Below, piece after piece: positions 9,104-18,974 of a stretch of DNA of 64,000 nucleotides. The notes under the pieces were generated by a model that had not been told where the DNA came from, ran no database searches, and saw only the letters and a list, made by a program, of their open reading frames with translations. Origin of the DNA: Flavobacterium salmonis (GTDB lineage: Bacteria; Bacteroidota; Bacteroidia; Flavobacteriales; Flavobacteriaceae); NCBI RefSeq assembly GCF_903819435.1, contig NZ_CAIJDP010000090.1, positions 216,199-280,198 of the forward strand, in the 5' to 3' direction. How positions within the stretch are numbered: the stretch's first letter is position 1; every line of letters starts with the position of its first letter. A program made the translations under genes and the position numbers.

Positions 9104-12100
9104 TTAAAAGTTAAGATTTAATCCCAAAAGATAAGTTCTTGGTATTGGATAAAACCCGTAATCAATTCCTCCGGCAATTGGATCTCCGGTAGATGCTCCG
9201 GGATCAAAACCTTTATACTTTGTAAAAGTGTAAAGATTGTTTGCCCCTACATATAATCTAAGTTTTGTAATACCTGCTTTTTGTACAATTTTAGGATCTA
9301 ATGTATACCCTAACTGTACATTTTGTATTCTCAAATAAGAAGCATCGTCTACATAATAATCAGAAAAGACACTATTTGATGTAGCACCTGTGGTAACTCT
9401 TGGCGTAGAATTAGAGGTTCCTTCACCTGTCCATCTGTCTAAAACGTAATCTAAATGATTGACATCAGAAAGATTTCTCTCGTAGTTTCTTATCAAGTCA
9501 TTACCTAAAGATGCATAAGTGTAAACTGCAAAATCCAGATTTTTATAATTCATCTGTAAATTAAATCCCATAGTAGCCGCAGGAATCTGATCTCCAATAT
9601 TTGTTCTGTCTTTGCTGTCTATCACACCATCCTCATTAACGTCTACAAATCTCAAGTCACCGGGAGCAGCATTTGCTCCTAAAGCAAGCTGAGACGGATG
9701 TGCATCTACTTCTGCCTGGTTTTGAAAAATACCATCTGTTTTATATCCATAAAAATATCCAATTGGCTTCCCTTCCTCCATTCTGGTTGGTGCAAGCTGA
9801 CCCACAGAAAACGAGCCTCTTTCTATATAATGAGTGGCATTATTTACTTCAAGCACTTCATTTTTAAGAAAAGTGACATTGTATCCAACGCTCATAGAAA
9901 AAGTGTCAGAAAATTTCTCTTTGTAATCTACAGCAAATTCAAAACCTGAATTTCTTACTGTACCGGCATTTATTGTTGGAGCACCAGCACCCGGAGCACC
10001 TATTCCACTAGTACCGGTAACTGCAATACCGGGGATTAATAAATCTTTTCTGGTATCTATAAAATAATCTGCTACCAGCGAAACTTTATTATCTAATAAT
10101 TTCATGTCAACACCAACATCAAATTTCTTAGCTGTTTCCCATTTCACATTCGGATTTGGCAAGATACCTTCCGCCCTGCCACTAACCAATTCGTCATTAA
10201 AAACATAAGTTGCTTCTCCTGTAAGTTGACCTAAATAAGTAAAATCTCCAATCTGATCATTTCCTAAACTACCATAACTGGCCCTGAATTTTAAGAAATT
10301 AATCATTTTTTGTTCTCCAAAGAATTTTTCATCAGAAACGACCCAACCTCCTGTAACTGAAGGAAAATATGCTACTTTATTTGCCGGACCAAATCTCGAA
10401 GAAGCATCACGTCTTATGATAGCAGAAAGTAAATATTTACCTTTAAAATCGTATTGTAATCTTCCAAAATAAGATAACCTTCTTACATCATAATTATAAG
10501 AACTGTTATTTAAAACTTTTGATATGGTTGATATTAATTTAAGATCAGCAAATTCCCATGAATTGTAAGGCACATCATAACCCGTTGCAAAAAGTCCGTT
10601 ACCCCAGGTTTTGTAAATTGTTGTCCCTATCACTCCGGCTACATTATGACTTTCACCTATTTTTTTTGTATAAGTACCGTAAAGATCAAATGAATAATCA
10701 TTATCATTTACAGCTCCCTGAGTTACTGAGCTTTGTTTTACATCAAATACTTTACCTCCATAACTAATTTCTTTTCCAAAAGTTTTTGATTCACTGTTTG
10801 AAGTATTAAAACCAATTGTGCTTGTTATGACAAAATCTTTAAAAATTTTATAATCTATACCAAAGCTTCCATTAATTTTTTTATAATTATAATCTTTATA
10901 AGTATTCGCAATTTGGGCTAAAGGGTTGATAATTTCGTTTCCTAAACCGTTAAGCGGTATAACTGTAAAGTTTCCATCTGCATCATATGGTTTAATTGTA
11001 GCAGGAATATTCAAAGCATTAAATAAGACAGATCCTAATCCGTTTTCATTTAATGTTTTTCTTGTAAAATGAGTGTAAATTACGTTAGTCTTAAATTTTA
11101 ATTTATCCGTTACATCACCCCCTACGGCTACTCTTGCAGTATTTCTTAAAAATCCTGATTTATCTGCTCCAACGATTCCTTCCTGATCAAGATGCGATCC
11201 GCTAACAGAATAGTTTATTTTTTCTGATCCTCCTGAAATAGTTAAGTCATGACTGATAATGGGTACTCCTTTACCAAAAACTTCATCCTGCCAGTCTGTA
11301 CCTTTTCCTAAACCAGTCACGTTTGGATAAGGAAGTGGTTTTCCACCGTTAGCATAACTTTCATTTAGTAAAAGAGCGTATTCTGTAGCATCTAAGGTAT
11401 GTAGCTTTTTTGATGTTTCCTGAAATCCAGTATAAGTATTGTATGCAAGTTTAGCTTTTGTATTTCTTTTCCCCATTTTAGTGGTGATCAGAATGATACC
11501 GTTTGCACCAATCGTTCCGTAGATAGCCGCCTGCGAATCTTTCAATACCGTAATCGTTTCAACATCATTAGGGTTCAACAAGCTTAAATCTCCTATGTAA
11601 CCATCAATAATAGCAGCCGGTTTGTTTTCTCCATTAGTAGCAATACCACGAATACGAATATCTAATCCCGCACCAGGGGCACCCGATTGACTCGTTACAT
11701 TTACTCCTGAAACAGTTCCTTGCAGAGCTTGCTCTACTTTTACAGGCTTTAAAGCTTCAATTGTTTTGCTGTCAACTAAACCTACTGATCCTGTAAGATC
11801 TCTCTTTTTTTGTGTACCATAACCAATAACAACAACTTCTTCCAATGATTTTGCATCATCGCTCATTTTGACAGTTATTTTGTTACCCGATACAGAAACC
11901 TCCTGAGTTCGAAAACCGATGTAACTTAAAACAATTAGGGTTCCTTTTGAGAGGCCTGATAATTTAAAAGATCCGTCAAAATCTGTAGTAGTACTTTGTG
12001 ACGAGTTTTTAACTTTTACATTCACTCCTGGCAGTGCCATACCTGAGCCATCCAACACAGTACCATTTACATCTAAAGCCTGCGAAAACGCAAAAGATGT

Positions 12101-12139
12101 AAACAGCAACAATGCCATTAATAATAATTTTGGTTTCAT
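9104..12139 (-). CDS. SusC/RagA family TonB-dependent outer-membrane transporter
   Basis: 1011 residues, normal for the family. After the signal peptide comes a carboxypeptidase-D-like domain (about 23-95, DVNGTVLDGSGMALPGVNVKVK). The SusC/RagA signature and plug domain follow (VVIGYGTQKKRDLTGSV, then IRIRGIATNGENKPAAIIDG). The rest is a 22-strand-type barrel ending in aromatic LLGLNLNF. It imports large beta-glucan oligosaccharides across the outer membrane using TonB energy. It is the first structural gene of the locus, 241 bases after the regulator. A -7 motif lies at 12193-12200. Confidence 0.96.
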   Translation of the reverse strand: MKPKLLLMALLLFTSFAFSQALDVNGTVLDGSGMALPGVNVKVKNSSQSTTTDFDGSFKLSGLSKGTLIVLSYIGFRTQEVSVSGNKITVKMSDDAKSLEEVVVIGYGTQKKRDLTGSVGLVDSKTIEALKPVKVEQALQGTVSGVNVTSQSGAPGAGLDIRIRGIATNGENKPAAIIDGYIGDLSLLNPNDVETITVLKDSQAAIYGTIGANGIILITTKMGKRNTKAKLAYNTYTGFQETSKKLHTLDATEYALLLNESYANGGKPLPYPNVTGLGKGTDWQDEVFGKGVPIISHDLTISGGSEKINYSVSGSHLDQEGIVGADKSGFLRNTARVAVGGDVTDKLKFKTNVIYTHFTRKTLNENGLGSVLFNALNIPATIKPYDADGNFTVIPLNGLGNEIINPLAQIANTYKDYNYKKINGSFGIDYKIFKDFVITSTIGFNTSNSESKTFGKEISYGGKVFDVKQSSVTQGAVNDNDYSFDLYGTYTKKIGESHNVAGVIGTTIYKTWGNGLFATGYDVPYNSWEFADLKLISTISKVLNNSSYNYDVRRLSYFGRLQYDFKGKYLLSAIIRRDASSRFGPANKVAYFPSVTGGWVVSDEKFFGEQKMINFLKFRASYGSLGNDQIGDFTYLGQLTGEATYVFNDELVSGRAEGILPNPNVKWETAKKFDVGVDMKLLDNKVSLVADYFIDTRKDLLIPGIAVTGTSGIGAPGAGAPTINAGTVRNSGFEFAVDYKEKFSDTFSMSVGYNVTFLKNEVLEVNNATHYIERGSFSVGQLAPTRMEEGKPIGYFYGYKTDGIFQNQAEVDAHPSQLALGANAAPGDLRFVDVNEDGVIDSKDRTNIGDQIPAATMGFNLQMNYKNLDFAVYTYASLGNDLIRNYERNLSDVNHLDYVLDRWTGEGTSNSTPRVTTGATSNSVFSDYYVDDASYLRIQNVQLGYTLDPKIVQKAGITKLRLYVGANNLYTFTKYKGFDPGASTGDPIAGGIDYGFYPIPRTYLLGLNLNF

Positions 12140-12192
12140 GATTAGTTAGTTTTTATTGAAAGCTAATTTATTCGTTCTCTTTACGAAAATGA

Positions 12193-12345
12193 CAAAATTA
12201 ACCTCAACAAAAAACATACATTATAAAAAAAGAAACAAAAAAATACACATACTTCAAAAAAGACCTTTATTTACTAATAAACTTTAAATATTAATTTATT
12301 TAACAAAATAAGTGTAAAAAACACAAGAAAAGGTTAATGTTGAGG
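12193..12345 (-). promoter_or_regulatory. Predicted susC promoter with an inverted CCTCAACA pair
   Basis: In the 241-base gap between the regulator and susC, the minus strand carries TAATTTTG (12193-12200), a match to TAnnTTTG, about 55 bases before the susC start. No good -33 TTTG is seen. CCTCAACA (12202-12209) and its reverse complement TGTTGAGG (12338-12345) lie in inverted orientation about 130 bases apart, the first touching the -7 box. They could be sites for the upstream regulator, but this is inference from position and symmetry only. Confidence 0.35.
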
Positions 12346-12380
12346 TAATGTATAGTTATTTTAACGAAAATCTGGCTTTA

Positions 12381-15182
12381 CTATACAGCCATAATATATT
12401 CGACTAAACCAACTTCATGTTGTAAATCCATTTTTTTACGTAAACGGTATCTTTTTATTTCAACACTTCGAACCGAAATATTAAATAACGGCGCAATTTC
12501 TTTTGATGAGAGGTTCAATCGCAAGTAAGCACAAAGACGCAAATCATTGGGAGTAAGTAAGGGATGAATCAGTTTAATTCTTTTTAAAAAGTCCTTATCA
12601 GCATTATCAAAAGCCTCTTTAAAAATTTTCCATGAATCTTCTTCGGTAATATTGTCATTAATTGTTCTAATTACCGATTTGATATTTTTATCATCATTCT
12701 GCGTAGTCTTCTTCAGATCTTCTTTAATAAAAGCCAAAAGTTCATTTTTCCTATTTAAACTCATTGTAGAAACCGCCAATTGTCTATTTTTATTATCAAC
12801 ATCCTGAGACAATTGTTCGTTTCTAAGTTTCATTAATTGCTGCTCGTTTTCAAGCTCCTTTATCTCTAATAAAAGATTATTTTCTTCAATAAGTTTCTCT
12901 TTTTGCTTTTGATAAAAATTGCGATAGGCTTTATTGATAAAATACCCAATAACAACAAATAATAATAAATAAATAAAACAAGCCAGATTAGTTAAATACC
13001 AAGGCTTAAAAACTATAAAAGTATATGTTGCCATATTCTGCAAAAGTGTATTGGCAAATTTAGCACGAACTTTAAAAGTATATTTTCCCGGAGACAGGTT
13101 TTTAAAATTCACTGAAGATTTTGTGCTCCATTCACTCCATTCATTCTGAAAACCTTCTAATAAATACTGGTACTCAGAATTGATATATTTATTATATTCT
13201 GGAACCGTGTAATTTAAGGTGATATTATTTTCATTTGCCTTAAAACTTCCTTCATCATTTAAAGCAACATTTTTTAAAGTTTGATTTTGCTTATTGATCA
13301 AAATATCCGAAATAAAAATCGTATAGTTTTTAAAACTTAAATCATCAATATTAAGCGTATAATAACCATCTGTGGTTCCAATTAAATAGGTTGATTTTGA
13401 AATTTGAGTAATATTTTCAAATCCTGACATTGAATTAGTCAAAGAGGATGGAATTGGAATTATATTTTGCTTTAACTGATTACTTAATTTACTGGCAGAA
13501 AAATAATGAATGTAATTTTTAGAAAACAGCCAGATTTTATTAGACTGGTCCACTATTAGTTTTCCCGAAGTATATTCATCCTTTTCAAAAATAGAGCTCA
13601 GTAATTTGTCTTTTTCAAATTTTTTTGTAACTGAATTTAATTTAAAAATTCCATCTTTATAAGCATAGTAAATTGCATTGTTAAATTTGGTTAAACTTGC
13701 ATTCTTTCCTTTCTTAGGAGAGGAATAGGCGTAAAAATCTTTTGCTTTTGAAAAAGAATTATCAGGTTTAAATCTAAAAATCCCTTTGTACTCATGACTT
13801 ACATAGACTTCCAGATTTTGAGTAATTTCAAAATAACGCGATGAATAATTAAAGCCTTCAATTTTATTTTTAAATATCCATTGATTATTAATTTTCTCTA
13901 AAACCGAAATTCCATAATAATTCCCCTGAAGCAATACATTTTTATTATTTGGTGCCTGTTCGAATTTCCATGTTCCTGAACCAGAAAAGATATTTCTTGC
14001 CGATGCTTTCTCTATAATAAAAGTTCCCGAATCATGGCCGCAGAAAAGTGTATTATCATATTCAAACAAAGACCATACCTGCCCCTTAGTTCCGCTTATG
14101 AACTGAAAATCATCTGTACTTTGATATTTTTTACAAAACAACCCCTGATTTGTTCCCACATACAACATCCCGTTATATGTAATTGAAGTATACACTGTAC
14201 CCAGGACTCCGGTATCATCTGTAAAACTATGCACAGGCGTTTGCAGATTGATGCAGTTAATTCCGTTATCAAGGCCTACCCAAACATTCTGATCTTTATC
14301 TTCAAACAAAGACAAAACGGTATTATTACTCAATCCTTTGCTTTGCTGAATATGATATTTTAGTTTTCCGGTATCTGATAAAATGAAGATTCCTTTAGAA
14401 ACCGTTCCTAATGCATAACTCCCATCGTGAAGTTTCTGGCTACTGTAAACAAAACCAGATTTTAATTGTGCATCAACTTCTGTTGAAAAGGGTGTTAAAG
14501 CTGTTCTGGTAAGCTTATAAAATCCGCGTAATTGTGTCTGAATCAACAAACAATCATCAAGAGTAAAAACATTGACAATGGTGTGTTTTTTCAGAATAGG
14601 ATTATTGGAAATCAATTTTCCTTTTCCTCCTTCTATTTCAAAAAGACCTTCATTAATGGTTTGATAATAAATCGAATTTTTGGTACTGAAAGATTTTAAA
14701 ACCCCATTTTGAGGCGAAATAATTTTGAAGCTTTTTGTTTTTGTATCATAAATATAAATTCTGTTAAGAGACTGAAATAAAATCCATTGATCATATTTTA
14801 AAATATTCCAAAACTGTTCATCATCGAGAATTTTATTTTTAATGGTATCACTTAGAGAAATATATATTAATTTACCTTTTGATTGTCTGATCCAGTAACC
14901 AAAGTTCATATAACAACCTGTGTAAATTTTATTGTCTATCACTTTTACAGATCGCATTATGGTTTCGTTTGGAGTTGGATATAACTCCCAATTGGTTCCA
15001 TTGTATTCTAAAAGCCCCTCATTATTCGCAAAATAAATTCTATTTTGTTCATCCTGCGAAATCATCCAGCTTTGATTTCCAGCGCCATACAAAGTTGAGG
15101 GGTATTTTACAATTGGCGGTAATTCCTGCGAAAACAGGGCAAAACCTATCAAAAAACAAAGTATAGAAAGTTTAGTTTTCAA
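12381..15182 (-). CDS. SusR-like membrane regulator: propeller, Y_Y_Y, TM, coiled coil, LuxR-type HTH
   Basis: 933 residues with a signal peptide. Periplasmic two-component-type propeller repeats run from about 25 to 640; VLSLFEDKDQNVWVGLDNGI is a clear repeat. A Y_Y_Y (triple-tyrosine) domain lies near 660-735 (YQYLLEGFQNEWSEW, then LSPGKYTFKVRA). One membrane helix follows near 745 and a coiled coil near 770-830. The C-terminus is a LuxR-like helix-turn-helix (NLSSKEIAPLFNISVRSVEIKRYRLRKKM). There is no histidine kinase domain, so this is a one-protein sensor-regulator that likely binds glucan fragments in the periplasm and DNA in the cytoplasm. Its place directly upstream of susC points to local control of this locus. 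Confidence 0.9.
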   Translation of the reverse strand: MKTKLSILCFLIGFALFSQELPPIVKYPSTLYGAGNQSWMISQDEQNRIYFANNEGLLEYNGTNWELYPTPNETIMRSVKVIDNKIYTGCYMNFGYWIRQSKGKLIYISLSDTIKNKILDDEQFWNILKYDQWILFQSLNRIYIYDTKTKSFKIISPQNGVLKSFSTKNSIYYQTINEGLFEIEGGKGKLISNNPILKKHTIVNVFTLDDCLLIQTQLRGFYKLTRTALTPFSTEVDAQLKSGFVYSSQKLHDGSYALGTVSKGIFILSDTGKLKYHIQQSKGLSNNTVLSLFEDKDQNVWVGLDNGINCINLQTPVHSFTDDTGVLGTVYTSITYNGMLYVGTNQGLFCKKYQSTDDFQFISGTKGQVWSLFEYDNTLFCGHDSGTFIIEKASARNIFSGSGTWKFEQAPNNKNVLLQGNYYGISVLEKINNQWIFKNKIEGFNYSSRYFEITQNLEVYVSHEYKGIFRFKPDNSFSKAKDFYAYSSPKKGKNASLTKFNNAIYYAYKDGIFKLNSVTKKFEKDKLLSSIFEKDEYTSGKLIVDQSNKIWLFSKNYIHYFSASKLSNQLKQNIIPIPSSLTNSMSGFENITQISKSTYLIGTTDGYYTLNIDDLSFKNYTIFISDILINKQNQTLKNVALNDEGSFKANENNITLNYTVPEYNKYINSEYQYLLEGFQNEWSEWSTKSSVNFKNLSPGKYTFKVRAKFANTLLQNMATYTFIVFKPWYLTNLACFIYLLLFVVIGYFINKAYRNFYQKQKEKLIEENNLLLEIKELENEQQLMKLRNEQLSQDVDNKNRQLAVSTMSLNRKNELLAFIKEDLKKTTQNDDKNIKSVIRTINDNITEEDSWKIFKEAFDNADKDFLKRIKLIHPLLTPNDLRLCAYLRLNLSSKEIAPLFNISVRSVEIKRYRLRKKMDLQHEVGLVEYIMAV

Positions 15183-15215
15183 ATGTATTGTGGTTTAGTT
15201 TGTTATAAAGCAGTT

Positions 15216-15246
15216 CTAAAATAGCTTATTAAATCAAACCAACAAA
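15216..15246 (-). promoter_or_regulatory. Predicted promoter of the SusR-like regulator
   Basis: On the minus strand TTTG (15243-15246), a spacer of exactly 19 bases, then TATTTTAG (15216-15223). This differs by one base from the TAnnTTTG consensus. It lies about 34 bases before the start codon at 15182, a sensible leader length. Confidence 0.5.
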
Positions 15247-15343
15247 TTTTAATAAAAAATCTCCTTAACAAAACATGATAATTTTGGAATAATTAGTTAA
15301 AATTTGGAACAACGACCTTAACAAAACTAAATTCTAAATTGAT

Positions 15344-15351
15344 TACTTTTG
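15344..15351 (+). promoter_or_regulatory. uvrA -7 promoter element
   Basis: TACTTTTG matches TAnnTTTG and lies 18 bases before the ATG at 15370. It decides the start: the longer frame that begins with TTG at 15349 would start inside this promoter box. No clear -33 TTTG is visible at the right spacing. Confidence 0.5.
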
Positions 15352-15369
15352 TACAAATTGACTTTTTTT

Positions 15370-18168
15370 ATGCAAATTGATCTTTCTACACTCGACCCAA
15401 AACATAATATTATCATTAAAGGAGCTCAGGTACATAATTTAAAAAATGTAGATGTTGCAATCCCGCGAAATAAACTTGTGGTTATTACAGGTCTTTCCGG
15501 ATCAGGAAAATCAAGTCTGGCATTTGATACTTTATACGCCGAAGGACAACGACGTTATGTGGAGAGTCTATCATCATACGCACGGCAATTTTTAGGCCGA
15601 TTAGATAAACCAAAAGTAGAATACATAAAAGGAATTGCTCCGGCAATTGCTATTGAGCAAAAAGTAAACACTACAAATGCTCGTTCTACTGTAGGAACTT
15701 CTACTGAAATTTATGATTATATCAAACTTTTATATGCTCGAATTGGCCGCACTTATTCACCAATATCAGGGAGAGAAGTAAAAAAAAATACCGTAACTGA
15801 TGTCGTTTCAGATGTTAAAAATTTCGATCCAGACAGCAAATGGCTATTGCTTTCCTCTATACATCTTGAAGAAGGACGTAAGCTCGAAGACAAGCTTAAA
15901 GTTCTTTTACAACAAGGATTTGCCCGTATATTAGTCGACAACGAAATGGTCCGTCTGGATGAATTTACACCAACGGATATCCACAAATTAGACAATAAAG
16001 ATATTTTATTGGTCATTGACAGAATTGTCGTAAAAGAAGAAGAAGAATTCTATAATAGACTGGCAGATGCTGTTCAGACTGCATTTTTTGAAGGAAAGGG
16101 AATTTGTTATCTTCAGGAATTAAGTTCTGATAAGAGATATACATATTCAAACAATTTCGAATTAGACGGCATTACGTTCCTTGAACCAAATGTCCATTTA
16201 TTCAGCTTCAATAATCCTTATGGTGCATGCCCTGTCTGTGAAGGTTACGGAAATATTATTGGCATTGATGCAGATTTAGTGGTACCCAATACATCATTAT
16301 CTGTTTTTGAAAGCGCTATTTATCCCTGGAGGGGAGAAAGCATGAGCTGGTATAAAGATGAATTTGTGAAACATGCTTATAAATTTGATTTTCCTGTTCA
16401 TAAACCCTATTTCGAACTTACAGAAGATCAGAAAGATTTGATATGGAAAGGAAATCAGTATTTTCAGGGATTAAACGATTTTTTTAAAGAACTCGAAGAG
16501 AAAAACTACAAGATTCAAAATCGTGTCATGTTGTCGCGCTACCGAGGAAAAACTAAGTGTTATGCTTGTCGCGGAAAACGATTACGTGAAGAAGCTTCGT
16601 ATGTAAAAATAAATGGTAAAACAGTTTCAGAATTAGTCGATTTACCAATTAAACATCTGGTTACTTTTTTCAAAAACATTGATTTAGATATTTACGAACA
16701 GCAAATTGCCAAACGTTTAATGGTCGAAATCAATAATCGTCTATCATTTTTGACGGAAGTTGGTTTGGATTATCTTACTTTAAATCGAAACTCAGCAAGT
16801 CTTTCCGGAGGAGAGTCACAAAGAATTAATCTAGCCACCTCTCTGGGAAGCAGTTTAGTTGGTTCGATGTATATCCTCGATGAACCAAGTATTGGTTTGC
16901 ACCCAAAAGATTCAGAACGACTGATCAAAGTTTTACTTTCGCTTCGTGATTTAGGCAATACCGTAATTGTGGTTGAACACGATGAAGATATTATGAAAGC
17001 TGCAGATATGATTATTGATATTGGTCCAGAAGCCGGAACTTTTGGAGGAAATTTGGTTGCTCAGGGAACTTATGATGAAATTTTAAAATCTGAATCTCTT
17101 ACCGCTAAATATCTGAATGGTGATTTAGAAATTTCTGTTCCGAAAAAAAGAAGAAAATTCAAAAATCATATTGATATCATTGGCGCAAGAGAAAACAATT
17201 TAAAAAATATTGATGTTACTTTCCCTTTAGATGTTTTAACAGTAATTACGGGAGTTTCAGGAAGTGGAAAAAGTACACTAATCAAAAAGATTTTATTTCC
17301 GGCCATGCAAAAAAAACTGGAAAGTGCTGCCGAAAAAGCGGGTCAGTTTAGCGACATAACAGGTTCTTTTTCTCAAATTAAGCATATTGAATATGTGGAT
17401 CAGAACCCTATTGGAAGAAGTTCGAGATCTAATCCTGTTACTTATATCAAAGCTTATGATGATATCCGTGATTTGTATGCTAAAGAAAAACTATCCAAAA
17501 TAAGAGGTTATCAGGCCAAACATTTTTCTTTTAATGTTGATGGTGGCCGATGCGAAACCTGCAAGGGAGAAGGCTCTATAAATGTCGAAATGGTATTTAT
17601 GGCCGATGTTTCTTTACCATGTGAAACCTGTGGAGGAAAACGATTCAAAAAAGAAATTCTGGAAATTAATTTCGACGAAAAAAACATCAATGATATTCTG
17701 ACCATGACTATCGATGATGCTATTGCTTTTTTTGAAAAAAATAAACAAACCAAAATCACTCAAAAACTGCAACCGCTACAGGATGTAGGTTTAGGATATG
17801 TTCAATTGGGGCAATCTTCTTCTACCCTTTCCGGTGGTGAAGCACAGCGTATTAAACTCGCCTCTTTTTTAGTAAAAGGGGCTACTAAAGATAAAGCTTT
17901 ATTTGTTTTTGATGAACCAACAACAGGATTACATTTTCACGACATCAAAAAATTATTAGCTTCATTTGATGCCTTAATCGAAAAAGGACATTCGATTATT
18001 GTAATTGAACACAATCTTGACCTTATAAAATGCGCTGACTGGATTATTGATTTGGGTCCGGAAGGAGGAGAAAATGGTGGTTATTTGTTAGCAACCGGAA
18101 TACCTGAAGATATAGTAAAAATAAAAGAATCAATAACAGGAATTTACCTCAAGGATAAACTAAACTAA
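15370..18168 (+). CDS. uvrA: Excinuclease ABC subunit A (UvrA)
   Basis: 932 residues from the ATG at 15370, normal for UvrA. Both ABC ATPase halves are complete. The first has Walker A GLSGSGKSSLAF and the family block RRYVESLSSYARQFLG, with signature LSGGESQRI and Walker B YILDEPSIGLHP. The second has GVSGSGKSTLIK, the signature LSGGEAQRIKLA and FVFDEPTTGLHF. Zinc-binding cysteine pairs are at CPVCEGYG, CYACRGKR and CETCKGEG...CETCGGKRF. UvrA dimers find bulky DNA damage and load UvrB in nucleotide excision repair. The gene stands alone, divergent from the SusR-like regulator, and ends in a long inverted repeat. Confidence 0.98.
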   Translation: MQIDLSTLDPKHNIIIKGAQVHNLKNVDVAIPRNKLVVITGLSGSGKSSLAFDTLYAEGQRRYVESLSSYARQFLGRLDKPKVEYIKGIAPAIAIEQKVNTTNARSTVGTSTEIYDYIKLLYARIGRTYSPISGREVKKNTVTDVVSDVKNFDPDSKWLLLSSIHLEEGRKLEDKLKVLLQQGFARILVDNEMVRLDEFTPTDIHKLDNKDILLVIDRIVVKEEEEFYNRLADAVQTAFFEGKGICYLQELSSDKRYTYSNNFELDGITFLEPNVHLFSFNNPYGACPVCEGYGNIIGIDADLVVPNTSLSVFESAIYPWRGESMSWYKDEFVKHAYKFDFPVHKPYFELTEDQKDLIWKGNQYFQGLNDFFKELEEKNYKIQNRVMLSRYRGKTKCYACRGKRLREEASYVKINGKTVSELVDLPIKHLVTFFKNIDLDIYEQQIAKRLMVEINNRLSFLTEVGLDYLTLNRNSASLSGGESQRINLATSLGSSLVGSMYILDEPSIGLHPKDSERLIKVLLSLRDLGNTVIVVEHDEDIMKAADMIIDIGPEAGTFGGNLVAQGTYDEILKSESLTAKYLNGDLEISVPKKRRKFKNHIDIIGARENNLKNIDVTFPLDVLTVITGVSGSGKSTLIKKILFPAMQKKLESAAEKAGQFSDITGSFSQIKHIEYVDQNPIGRSSRSNPVTYIKAYDDIRDLYAKEKLSKIRGYQAKHFSFNVDGGRCETCKGEGSINVEMVFMADVSLPCETCGGKRFKKEILEINFDEKNINDILTMTIDDAIAFFEKNKQTKITQKLQPLQDVGLGYVQLGQSSSTLSGGEAQRIKLASFLVKGATKDKALFVFDEPTTGLHFHDIKKLLASFDALIEKGHSIIVIEHNLDLIKCADWIIDLGPEGGENGGYLLATGIPEDIVKIKESITGIYLKDKLN

Positions 18169-18175
18169 AAAAATC

Positions 18176-18224
18176 AGCCACGAATTACTTCTTTTACTTG
18201 ATTGTAATGAAATAATTCGTGGCT
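18176..18224 (+). terminator. Inverted repeat after uvrA, probable terminator
   Basis: AGCCACGAATTA (18176-18187) pairs perfectly with TAATTCGTGGCT (18213-18224), leaving a loop of about 25 bases and followed by AAAATTTTTAAT. It can serve both uvrA and the convergent small gene at 18249. The word AATTCGTGGC returns before the CLC gene (near 42068), so it may be a dispersed repeat that also acts as a terminator. Confidence 0.55.
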
Positions 18225-18248
18225 AAAATTTTTAATCATTTTTAATTG

Positions 18249-18554
18249 CTAAGCAACTAAACATCTTTCTTCAAAAGGGACGCCATCTTCATCTATAGCA
18301 ACTAAAATCTTTTTTTGTTTTGATGCTTCTATTGTAAGATATAACCATGCAACAGACCACAAACCTAATGTTAAACAAAAAATTATAAAATTGAATCCAT
18401 GATTTACAGCTTTTCCTCCTTTTGAAAGTACAGCAAAAAGCATTTTGTCATTACGCTCTTCAAGCACAAATCCTTTATGAACCTTTTTCGAAATCATATT
18501 GGAAAATACTCGTAAACTTTCTTCCTGGGTGAATTGATTGCTCTTCATAATCAT
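18249..18554 (-). CDS. Small membrane protein, unknown function
   Basis: 101 residues (99 if the second ATG at 18548 is used). A soluble N-terminal part of about 55 residues (FTQEESLRVFSNMISKKVHKGF) is followed by a hydrophobic stretch, NFIIFCLTLGLWSVAWLYLTI, long enough for one membrane helix. The short tail is charged (KQKKILVAIDEDG). The N-terminal part followed by a membrane helix resembles small Bacteroidota membrane proteins of unknown role. It is alone, convergent with uvrA, and I recognise no family. Confidence 0.65.
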   Translation of the reverse strand: MIMKSNQFTQEESLRVFSNMISKKVHKGFVLEERNDKMLFAVLSKGGKAVNHGFNFIIFCLTLGLWSVAWLYLTIEASKQKKILVAIDEDGVPFEERCLVA

Positions 18555-18974
18555 TAAATTAAAATTAATGTGACTTAATTTCTAAACTTACTATAACAAA
18601 AATACACAATCAAAACCCGCTTAACAATACCCACTTTTAGTGATTTACAAATAATTTTTCAACAGAAAAGAAGAATCGTTATTAATTTAAAAACATAATG
18701 CTAGTTTTCATTCAATAAAATAGAAAATAAACAACTATTTATTTTAACATCTTTCAATTAATTATATTTAAAATATTATGAATATTTTTTAAATATATTA
18801 AAATGATGACTTGAAATTATTATTTATAATCAATATCCAAAATTTTATCTAAAGAGCACTTTTTAATATATGAGGCGAAATAAAGTAATTTTATTTTCTA
18901 AATCGCCTGATTTGTTTCAATAGAAAAAAAAACCTAAAATACATTAGTTAATTATCAGTGTTTAAATAACGTTA
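18555..18974. other. AT-rich intergenic stretch
   Basis: About 420 bases, strongly AT-rich, without a coding frame. It separates the small membrane protein from the convergent-side end of the flippase operon. I see no hairpin or promoter that stands out. Confidence 0.5.

Noticed and set aside
15349..15369. TTG start of uvrA seven codons before the ATG
   Set aside because: It lies inside the TACTTTTG promoter box, and the added residues are not part of UvrA.
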